Shown: in pieces, positions 1-6,500 of the stretch
Layout of the letters: the number at the start of each line of letters is the position of its first letter
How positions within the stretch are numbered: the stretch's first letter is position 1
Assembly: GCA_041484525.1 (NCBI GenBank)
Contig: JBGPHT010000149.1
Coordinates: forward strand, 1-18,803
Direction: 5' to 3'
Source of the DNA: JBGPHT01 sp041484525
Lineage (GTDB): Bacteria; Acidobacteriota; Terriglobia; Bryobacterales; Bryobacteraceae
Length of the DNA stretch: 18,803 nucleotides
Notes under the pieces: generated by a model
The model's database searches: none
Told to the model about the DNA's origin: nothing
The model's input: only the letters and a program-made list of their open reading frames with translations
Program-made: the position numbers and the translations under genes

Positions 1-170
1 ATACGCAAGGCTTCTGGCCGCTGTGCGGCGAACGCACATCTTGACCGTTGCGGGATTGCCCGTCCTTGAGGCCCTTTGCTTCGGGACCCTGCGGGCCGTC
101 AAAAATCAGGTTGCGCCGGGTGGCTCCACTTTTATGTCGCGCGCCCGAATCGAAGCCAGTTCCCGACCCC
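1..170. other. Non-coding or unassigned left edge
   Basis: This stretch lies downstream of the first permease, which ends at 171 on the minus strand. Open frames crossing it have no recognisable protein character. It may hold the edge of a neighbouring gene cut by the window, but I cannot support a call. Confidence 0.4.
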
Positions 171-2864
171 TCACCCCTCCCGCAGCGCCACCAGCGGATC
201 CACCCGCGTCGCCCGCCGCGCCGGCACATAACACGCCAACGCCGCAATTCCCGCGAGCACTCCCGCCGCCGCGCTGAACGCCACCGGATCGAGTGGGCGT
301 ACCTCGAACAACAAATTCCCCATCACCCGCGTCAGCCCCGCCGCCGCCACCGACCCGATCGCGATCCCTGCCACCGCCAGTTGCAACCCCTGCCGGAATA
401 CCAGCCCCAGAGCCGCCCCCGGCGATGCGCCCAACGCCATCCGCAGCCCGATCTCGGGCGTGCGCTGCGCCACCGATTGCGACACCGTGCCGTAAATTCC
501 GACGGCCGCCAGCAGCAGCGCCGCCACCGCGAACCCGCTCAGCAGCAGCATCACGAACCGCCGCTGCGCCGTCGACCGGTCCACCAGTTCCTGCATCACG
601 TACACGTTGTAAGCCGGCACGTCCGGATGCACCGACCGCACCTTCGCCGCCACCGCGCCCGACATCGACGAGGGATCGACGCCGGTCCGGATCACCAGGA
701 TCGGCGAGTTCAGCGGATTCTGCGCGTACGGCCGGTAGATCTCGGGCCGCGGCTCGATATCCAGGCCAAAATGCCGCACGTCGCCCACCACCCCCACGAT
801 CGTGATCCACGCCTGCCGCTCGGGCGACGGGCCGAGCTTAATGCGCTTGCCCACCGCATCCTCGCCCGGCCAGAAACGCCGCGCCGCCGTTTGGTTGACA
901 ATCACGACCCCCGCCGGAGCCGCGTCATCCCGTTCGTCGAACACGCGCCCCGAGCGCAGCGGAATTCCCATAGTGGCGAAATAGTTCGGCGTCGCCACCC
1001 GGTACTCGACGTCCGGCCCCTGCTCGCCCGGCGTCGATTTGCCTTCGATGAAGAGCGCGCTCCCCAGATTCATTCCGCCCATCGGCAGCCGGCTGGCCGC
1101 CGCCACGTCCAGAACTCCGGGCACGCTCCGCAGGCGGTCGCGCATGAGTTCGTACATCGCCTTGCGCTGCTCGGGCGCGCGGCTGGTAGTCGGCACCTGG
1201 GTCGAGATTGTCACCAGATTGCGCGCGTCGAACCCCGGGTTGATATCGAGCAGCCGGTCGAAGCTGCGGATGAGCAGTCCCGCCCCCACCAGCAGCACCA
1301 GCGCCACCGCCACCTGCACCACCACCAGCGCCGACCGCAGTCGATGATGTCCGCCGGTCAGCCCGCGGCCGGCCTCCCGCAGCGCCGCAGCCAGATCGGC
1401 CCGCGCCATGCGCCACGCCGGCGGCAGTCCCGCCAGCAGCGTGCACGCGACCACCGCCGCCGCCGTGAACAACAGCGCGCGTCCATCCAGCGCAATCTTG
1501 TGCGTGCGCACCAGGCTGGCCGGCCCCACCGCGCTCAGGAACCGCAGCAACAGCATCGCCAGCGCGAGCCCCAGCACGCCGCCCGCCAGCGCCAGCGCAA
1601 AACCTTCCGTCAAAAGTTGCCGCAACAGGCGAAACTGCGACGCGCCCAGCGCCACCCGTACCGAGATTTCCCGCGTGCGCGCCGCGGCGCGCGCCAATAG
1701 CATGTTGGCTACGTTGGCGCAGGCCATCAGCAGCACGAACCCAACCGTGCCCAGCAGCAGCATCAACGTCAGGCGAAACCGCCCTGCCACCTGCGCACGC
1801 AGCGGTTGCCCGTCCATCGAGAACCCGCGATTGGATTCCGGATATTGCCCAGCCATGGCCGCGCCCAGGCTGCGCACCTCTTCCCGCGCCTGTGCCGAAG
1901 AAACCCCAGGCTTGAGGCGCCCGATCACCTTCAGACAGCGCAGCCCGCGCGGCCCAGTGGTCAGTGGGTTCGCCGCCAGCGGCAGGTAGACCGAGATCTC
2001 GCTGGCTGTCCCCGCCAGCGGCTCGCCCGCATACCGGAAGTCCTCGGGCATCACGCCGATCACCGTGAAGACGCCGCCGTCGAGCGTCAGCTTCTGGCCC
2101 AGCACGTCGCCCGTGCCGCCGAAGCGCCGCTGCCAGTAAGCGTGCGAAAGCAGGACCACGCTTTTGGGCCGCGCGCGATCGTCCTCCTCCGCGGCAAACG
2201 TGCGCCCCAACTCCGCCTTCAGCCCCAGCATCGGGAAAAAGTTGGCCGAGACAAACAGGCACTGAAGCTGCTCCGGCTCGCCGCGTCCGAACAGAATCAT
2301 GTTCCACACCGGATCGATCCCCGCCACCTCCGAAAACGACCGCGACCTCTCCCTGATATCGAAAAAGTCAGGCGGCGAAGTCCACGGCTCGATCTCCGGC
2401 TGTTGGACCTTGCGGGTTTCGAGCGCCATCAGCCGGTCCGGCTGCGGATAAGGCAGGCTGCGCAGCAACAGCGCGTCCACCATGGTGAAGACCGCGGTAT
2501 TGCCGCCGATGCCGAATGCCAGGGTGAGCGCCGCGATCGTCAGAAAAACCGGATTGCGGCGCAAAAACCGGAGAGCGTACCGCAAATCGTGCGCCGCTCC
2601 CGAGAAGACTCCGGCGGGCCGGTCCGGTTCGGGTGGGGGCACCGGCCGCTCGGCCGCTTCGATCTCGCGTGCGAGCGCCCGCCAATCGCCCAGTTGCGCC
2701 TCGGCGCGCGCCAACGCTTCAGGCGGCTGAGCCCCGCCCGCCAGCGCCTCGGCGTAAGCCTGCTCGAGCTGCAGCGCCAACTCGGCTACGATCTCATCTT
2801 CCCGCTCCGCCCGCACCTTGAGCGCCGGCAGGTGCTCCCGGACATACGCCCGCCAGTCACGCAT
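171..2864 (-). CDS. ADOP-type ABC permease with N-terminal prefix domain (MacB/FtsX duplicated)
   Basis: An 897-residue inner-membrane protein. Residues 1-85 form a charged, helical cytoplasmic prefix (begins MRDWRAYVREHL) of the kind found on PadR-linked acidobacterial permeases. A first membrane helix follows at about 108-134 (LTLAFGIGGNTAVF), then a MacB-type periplasmic domain and a three-helix FtsX domain from about 365 with the signature REISVRVALGA at 398-408. The helix/periplasmic/FtsX unit is then repeated, with PEIGLRMALGA and the terminal PARRATRVDPLVALRE. This duplicated architecture without a fused or adjacent ATPase is the ADOP family; its substrate is unknown. The ATG at 2864 is preferred over an upstream in-frame ATG at 2900 because it starts the conserved prefix and overlaps the padR stop (ATGCGTGA). 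It is probably translated by coupling from padR and regulated with it. It could be called 'ABC transporter permease' more generally; the family call is confident, the function is not. Confidence 0.93.
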   Translation of the reverse strand: MRDWRAYVREHLPALKVRAEREDEIVAELALQLEQAYAEALAGGAQPPEALARAEAQLGDWRALAREIEAAERPVPPPEPDRPAGVFSGAAHDLRYALRFLRRNPVFLTIAALTLAFGIGGNTAVFTMVDALLLRSLPYPQPDRLMALETRKVQQPEIEPWTSPPDFFDIRERSRSFSEVAGIDPVWNMILFGRGEPEQLQCLFVSANFFPMLGLKAELGRTFAAEEDDRARPKSVVLLSHAYWQRRFGGTGDVLGQKLTLDGGVFTVIGVMPEDFRYAGEPLAGTASEISVYLPLAANPLTTGPRGLRCLKVIGRLKPGVSSAQAREEVRSLGAAMAGQYPESNRGFSMDGQPLRAQVAGRFRLTLMLLLGTVGFVLLMACANVANMLLARAAARTREISVRVALGASQFRLLRQLLTEGFALALAGGVLGLALAMLLLRFLSAVGPASLVRTHKIALDGRALLFTAAAVVACTLLAGLPPAWRMARADLAAALREAGRGLTGGHHRLRSALVVVQVAVALVLLVGAGLLIRSFDRLLDINPGFDARNLVTISTQVPTTSRAPEQRKAMYELMRDRLRSVPGVLDVAAASRLPMGGMNLGSALFIEGKSTPGEQGPDVEYRVATPNYFATMGIPLRSGRVFDERDDAAPAGVVIVNQTAARRFWPGEDAVGKRIKLGPSPERQAWITIVGVVGDVRHFGLDIEPRPEIYRPYAQNPLNSPILVIRTGVDPSSMSGAVAAKVRSVHPDVPAYNVYVMQELVDRSTAQRRFVMLLLSGFAVAALLLAAVGIYGTVSQSVAQRTPEIGLRMALGASPGAALGLVFRQGLQLAVAGIAIGSVAAAGLTRVMGNLLFEVRPLDPVAFSAAAGVLAGIAALACYVPARRATRVDPLVALREG

Positions 2865-3177
2865 GGCTGAACCCCGTAAGCTGGTTGAGCGCGTCCACAA
2901 ATTCCCGCCACGTGTGCCGATGCGCCGCCAGCGCGCGCCGCCCCGCCGCCGTCAATTTGTAAAAACGCCGCCGCCGCTCGCCCGCCTTTTCGACCCAACG
3001 CCCCTCGACGAGCTTCTTGCGCTCCAGCCGGTAGAGCATCGGATAAAGCGATGCCACATGAAACTGCAATCGGTTCTCCGACTGCGTCTCGATCAATTTC
3101 GCCAGCTCATACCCATGCCGCGCGCGCCCCTCGAGCAACGCCAGCAGGATCATCTCGCCCATATCAGCCGCTACCAT
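2857..3177 (-). CDS. PadR family transcriptional regulator
   Basis: A 106-residue winged-helix DNA-binding protein. The PadR N-terminal fold is clear: MILLALLEGRARHGYEL (9-25), the recognition-helix region ASLYPMLYRLERKKLV (42-57), and a basic beta wing GRWVEKAGERRRRFYKLT (59-76), followed by a dimerisation helix to the end. PadR proteins usually repress their own operon and are released by small hydrophobic compounds or stress. The ATG at 3177 is chosen over the longer frame from 3276, whose first 33 residues are not PadR-like; an internal ATG at 3162 is the alternative. A -10-like TATACT lies 8 nt upstream, so the message may be leaderless. The stop codon overlaps the permease start by 8 nt, and a PadR in front of an ADOP is a common acidobacterial pairing. 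Confidence 0.92.
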   Translation of the reverse strand: MVAADMGEMILLALLEGRARHGYELAKLIETQSENRLQFHVASLYPMLYRLERKKLVEGRWVEKAGERRRRFYKLTAAGRRALAAHRHTWREFVDALNQLTGFSHA

Positions 3178-3198
3178 ATATGGAGAGTATACATGTAG
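3171..3198. promoter_or_regulatory. Candidate PadR operator overlapping the padR start codon
   Basis: Imperfect inverted repeat. On the plus strand 3171-3183 reads CTACCATATATGG; on the minus strand 3198-3187 reads CTACATGTATAC, the same half site with one base missing. It contains the perfect palindromes CCATATATGG (3174-3183) and TACATGTA (3190-3197), and covers both the -10-like hexamer and the padR ATG. A PadR bound here would block its own promoter. The role is inferred from position and symmetry. Confidence 0.5.
3186..3191 (-). promoter_or_regulatory. -10 element of padR, suggesting a leaderless transcript
   Basis: TATACT on the minus strand matches TATAAT at five of six positions and ends 8 nt before the padR ATG at 3177, so transcription would begin at or next to the start codon. 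No good -35 is seen and no Shine-Dalgarno sequence precedes the ATG. Confidence 0.45.
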
Positions 3199-3266
3199 CG
3201 CCGGTACTCGTGCACGTCCCTCCGGAAGATCTGCGCCCGCAGAAACCCGGCGATTTCCGTCGCAGG

Positions 3267-3282
3267 TAGAATGCATATATGC
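3267..3282 (+). promoter_or_regulatory. -10 element and palindrome at the start of the divergent membrane-protein gene
   Basis: TAGAAT (3267-3272, five of six matches to TATAAT) lies 6 nt before the ATG at 3279, predicting a leaderless message. GCATATATGC (3273-3282) is a perfect 10-bp palindrome over the start codon and shares the octamer CATATATG with the padR site at 3175-3182. It may be a second site for the same regulator. Confidence 0.4.
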
Positions 3283-3881
3283 GTCTACCGGGGAGTAGCA
3301 GCGGGCTGAAGATCCCTCTGGTTCTTGGCGCTGCTCCTCTCGCGTCGGGACTCTCTATATTCCTCCTTTGGCTGGCCACGGACTGGAAATGGCTTCAACT
3401 CGCTGGAATGCTCACCCTCTTCGCAGGCTTCGTCCCGGTCCTTGCGGGATTGGTGTGTTTAGGTATCTGGACCCTCAAGATGGTCCGTTCCGGAGACTGG
3501 TCGAGAGACCGGCTCATGGGCCGGATGATATTTGTGACCCTGGTCCTCATCATCAATTTTCCGGTGGCTGCTGGCATCCTTTGGACCGCCTACAAACTTG
3601 AAACGAGGTACACCGTAATCATCCGTAACAGTGCCCCTGCTGCGATACGATTGGCCGCGATCACCGGTGGAGGCGTGTCGCTTGAAATTGGACGAATCGA
3701 ACCTGGTGCCAGCGTCACGAAGAGATTCCACATCGTTCGCGACGGCACCTTGATCTTCTCGGGCGAGCAGAGCGGGCAAGAGCTGCGAATGGTTATCGAC
3801 AGCTATGTGACAAATGGCGGCGGCGGACACAAACAAATAGAAGTCTTCGCAGGCGGAACGATGGAAGTTCGGAACAAGTGA
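3279..3881 (+). CDS. Hypothetical membrane protein with C-terminal extracytoplasmic domain
   Basis: I do not recognise a family for this 200-residue protein. It has three predicted membrane helices at about 15-33, 41-66 and 82-104, with a short basic loop at 68-81 (KMVRSGDWSRDRLMGR). A soluble, beta-rich C-terminal half (110-200) follows, containing YTVIIRNSAPAAIRLAAITG and a Gly-rich stretch NGGGGHK. The basic loop favours a cytoplasmic position between helices 2 and 3, which would place the C-terminal half outside. The ATG at 3279 directly follows a -10-like hexamer and has no ribosome-binding site, so it may be translated leaderless. The gene diverges from padR and shares an octamer with its operator, so co-regulation is possible. 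Its third codon positions look less G+C-biased than those of the neighbouring permeases. Confidence 0.75.
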   Translation: MRLPGSSSGLKIPLVLGAAPLASGLSIFLLWLATDWKWLQLAGMLTLFAGFVPVLAGLVCLGIWTLKMVRSGDWSRDRLMGRMIFVTLVLIINFPVAAGILWTAYKLETRYTVIIRNSAPAAIRLAAITGGGVSLEIGRIEPGASVTKRFHIVRDGTLIFSGEQSGQELRMVIDSYVTNGGGGHKQIEVFAGGTMEVRNK

Positions 3882-3891
3882 CCTTCCGGCC

Positions 3892-3908
3892 AGCCTGCGA
3901 AACAGGCT
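3892..3908 (+). terminator. Small hairpin after the membrane-protein gene
   Basis: AGCCTG (3892-3897) and CAGGCT (3903-3908) form a 6-bp stem with a 5-nt loop, 11 nt after the stop at 3881. There is no T-tract after it, so it is at best a weak or Rho-assisted terminator between two convergent genes. Confidence 0.25.
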
Positions 3909-3961
3909 CAGCTTGAAAGCTCGTCCCACTGATGATGTTTGCCGAACACGGCGCCCTCAAC

Positions 3962-6364
3962 CTACTCCAGCCTCAACGCCTCCGCCGGATCCACCCGCGA
4001 CGCGCGCCGCGCCGGCAGATACGCCGCGATCAGCCCCACCGCCAGCAGCACCGCCGCCGCGCCCGCCAGCGTCACCACATCGGTCGGCTCGACGCCGAAC
4101 AGCAGCTTCTTCATATACTGCGTCAGGTAGTGCGCCGCCATAGCGCCCGCCGCCACACCGCCCACCACCAGCAGAAGACTGCGCTCGATCATCATCCGCA
4201 TCACCTGCCCCGCCTGCGCTCCCAGCGCCATCCGCAGACCGATTTCGCGCGTCCGCTGGTTCACCGCTTCCGCCACCACGCCGTAAATTCCGACCGCCGC
4301 CAGCGACAACGCCAGCAGTGCGAATGTCGCCAGCAGCACCGTCTGCAGCGAGCGTCCCGCTCCCGCCAGCGAAATCCGTTCTTCCATCGTCATGACGTTA
4401 TAGACCGGTAGCTCCTTGTCCACCGCCCACACCGCCGCGCGCACTCCCGATGCCAGGCTCGCCGGATCGCCCCGCGTATGAACCACCAGCCGGATCACGC
4501 CCGACGGTTCCTGCGCTTCCGGACGGAATATCTCGGCCTCGGGAATAACTTCCGGCCCCCGATGCCGCGTGTTCGCCACCACCCCGACGATCGTCGCCGC
4601 CGGCGCCCCGGTCCCCGTCCGCAAGTACTTTCCGATGGCGTCGCCCTGGGGAAAGAAGCGTTCGGCGAAAGCCGCATTCACGATAACGACCGACCCAGCC
4701 GTAGCCGTGTCCGCGTCGTTGAACCCGCGCCCCCGGACTAGCCGCAGGCCCATCGCGCGGAAGTATTCGGGACTAACCATGAGGACCGCCGACCCGGGTC
4801 TCTTCTCTATCGGCGCCTCCGGCTGGCCCTCCACAATCACCTTGGAGCCGGCGCTATAGTTCGTGAACGGAATCGAATTCGCAGTCGCCGCCGCATCCAC
4901 TCCCGGCAGCGAGCGCGCCCGCTCGATCAGCGCCGTCGCAAAGGCGTGCCGTGCGGACGCCGTCTCGTAGCGCGACTGTGGCAGACGCACTTCCGCCGTC
5001 AACACCCCGTGCGGCCGGAATCCGAGATCCACAGCCAGCACTCTCGACAGACTGCGCACCAGCAGGCCCGCCCCCAGCAGCAGCGTCAGCGCCAGCGCCA
5101 CCTGCGTCACCACCAACAGCGAGCGCATGCCCTTTCCGCGTCCGCCCACCACCGCCATCGCGCCGCTCTTCAGCACTTCGCTCAAGTGCATCCGCGGCGC
5201 AAAGAGGCCGGGAATCAAACCCACCAGCACTCCCGCCAGCGTCGAAAGCCCGAACGCCGCGCCCCAGACCGCTCCCCCGACTTCATAGTCAGCCCCTCGC
5301 CAGGGCAGTCCCGGCGCCAGTTTCGCCAGGTGCAGTATCCATACCGCCAGCAGCACCCCGAGCCCTCCCGCCACCAGCGACAGCGTCACGTTTTCCACCA
5401 GCAGCAGCCGGACCAACCTTCCGCGGCTCGCGCCCAGCGCCGACCGCAGTCCCATTTCCCGTCCCCGCACCGTGGCGCGCGCCAGTTGCAAACTCGCCAC
5501 ATTCACGCACGCAATCAGAAGTAGCAGCCCCACGGCACCCAGCAGGACCAACAGGACCGGTCGAGTGTTCCCCGTCAGTTGCTGCTGCAGCGGCACAGCG
5601 TGTACGATGCTGCCCTCCTCCTTCATATAGGCCGGTACCTCGGCTTCGTGCCGCTTCGTGACAGCGGCCAGGTCGGCCGCCGCGCGTTCCGGCGTGACGC
5701 CCGGCCGCAGCCTCCCGATGCTATGCAGAATGCCCACCCGTTGGGCTTTGAAATCGGGTTGGGCCGCATCCCGCGATGGCGCCAGCACGTCGGGTTGATA
5801 ATTCCCCGGAAAGCGGAAGCCGGCCGGCAGCACCCCCGCAATCGTAGTCGGGACGTCGTTCAGCAGCACCATCCGCCCAATCACGCCGCGATCGCCCGCG
5901 AAGTGTTCGCGCCACAAATCATCGGTCAAGATCGCCGTGAGCGGAGCGCCCGGCCGATCGTCTTCGGGCGCGAAGTTGCGTCCCATCGCCGGCATCACAC
6001 CCAGCAGCGTCAGAAAGTCGAACGTGACCGTAGCCCCCCTCAGCCGCTCCGGGCTACCTGCGCCCGTCAGGTTGTATTGCTGGTCGTTCCATTCCGTGAG
6101 CCCGTCGAAGACGTGGTTCTCCGCCCGCCAGGCGACAAACTCCGGCGTCAGCACCATAGGGTCGGTGGCGTTCGGAGCTCCTCGTCCCACCTGGATGAGC
6201 CGCCCCGAATCGCGATAAGGCAGTGGACGCACCAGCACCGCATAGAACACGCCGAAAATGGCCGCGTTCGCCCCGATTCCCAGTGCCAGCGATAGCACCG
6301 CCACCACCGTGAACCCCGCGCTCTTCCGCATTCCGCGCAGCGCGTACCGGATGTCCTGCCACAT
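3962..6364 (-). CDS. ADOP-type ABC permease without prefix domain (second paralog)
   Basis: An 800-residue inner-membrane protein starting MWQDIRYALRGMRKSAGF, with no cytoplasmic prefix before the first helix (about 17-45). A MacB-type periplasmic domain spans about 50-265, then the first FtsX domain (about 268-390) with GREMGLRSALGASRG at 301-315. A second helix (about 413-437), a second periplasmic domain and a second FtsX domain (about 681-800) carry REIGLRMALGA and the terminal PARRASRVDPAEALRLE. No ATPase is encoded nearby, so its energy source and substrate are unknown. The ATG at 6364 is fixed by a strong AGGAGG 5 nt upstream (6370-6375) and by the family N-terminus; the frame extends to 6595 but that extension is not permease-like. 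It diverges from the third permease and has no PadR gene of its own. Confidence 0.93.
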   Translation of the reverse strand: MWQDIRYALRGMRKSAGFTVVAVLSLALGIGANAAIFGVFYAVLVRPLPYRDSGRLIQVGRGAPNATDPMVLTPEFVAWRAENHVFDGLTEWNDQQYNLTGAGSPERLRGATVTFDFLTLLGVMPAMGRNFAPEDDRPGAPLTAILTDDLWREHFAGDRGVIGRMVLLNDVPTTIAGVLPAGFRFPGNYQPDVLAPSRDAAQPDFKAQRVGILHSIGRLRPGVTPERAAADLAAVTKRHEAEVPAYMKEEGSIVHAVPLQQQLTGNTRPVLLVLLGAVGLLLLIACVNVASLQLARATVRGREMGLRSALGASRGRLVRLLLVENVTLSLVAGGLGVLLAVWILHLAKLAPGLPWRGADYEVGGAVWGAAFGLSTLAGVLVGLIPGLFAPRMHLSEVLKSGAMAVVGGRGKGMRSLLVVTQVALALTLLLGAGLLVRSLSRVLAVDLGFRPHGVLTAEVRLPQSRYETASARHAFATALIERARSLPGVDAAATANSIPFTNYSAGSKVIVEGQPEAPIEKRPGSAVLMVSPEYFRAMGLRLVRGRGFNDADTATAGSVVIVNAAFAERFFPQGDAIGKYLRTGTGAPAATIVGVVANTRHRGPEVIPEAEIFRPEAQEPSGVIRLVVHTRGDPASLASGVRAAVWAVDKELPVYNVMTMEERISLAGAGRSLQTVLLATFALLALSLAAVGIYGVVAEAVNQRTREIGLRMALGAQAGQVMRMMIERSLLLVVGGVAAGAMAAHYLTQYMKKLLFGVEPTDVVTLAGAAAVLLAVGLIAAYLPARRASRVDPAEALRLE

Positions 6365-6369
6365 CGTCG

Positions 6370-6375
6370 CCTCCT
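6370..6375 (-). promoter_or_regulatory. Shine-Dalgarno site for the second permease
   Basis: AGGAGG on the minus strand lies five bases (CGACG) before the ATG at 6364 and decides the start, rejecting the 77-codon upstream extension. Confidence 0.8.
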
Positions 6376-6416
6376 GTGCCCCTCCTGCTGCGCACTCCGA
6401 TTGCCGTCGCGAAATT

Positions 6417-6445
6417 ACTCTATCGGCTGCATTTCCCGCGAGCAA
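6417..6445 (-). promoter_or_regulatory. Possible sigma-70-type promoter for the second permease
   Basis: On the minus strand TTGCTC (6445-6440) and TAGAGT (6422-6417) are separated by exactly 17 bp, each matching consensus at four of six positions, about 50 bp before the ATG. Chance matches of this quality are common, so confidence is low. Confidence 0.3.
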
Positions 6446-6484
6446 TAGGCCCGAAGTCTGTTCGTTTGTGGGACGGCCGCGAGC

Positions 6485-6490
6485 TATATT
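6485..6490 (+). promoter_or_regulatory. Possible -10 element for the third permease
   Basis: TATATT, five of six matches to TATAAT, lies 10 nt before the ATG at 6501. This would give a leader of only a few bases. A -35 is not convincing. Confidence 0.3.
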
Positions 6491-6500
6491 GGTCAGACGG

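Noticed and set aside
48..1700. A long plus-strand open frame (550 codons) rich in Arg, His, Gln and Pro
   Set aside because: It is antisense to the first permease, and its composition is typical of the shadow frame of a G+C-rich gene; no domain or membrane pattern is seen.
6258..6500. An 81-codon upstream extension of the third permease
   Set aside because: It would overlap the start of the divergent permease and its Shine-Dalgarno; the family N-terminus begins at 6501.
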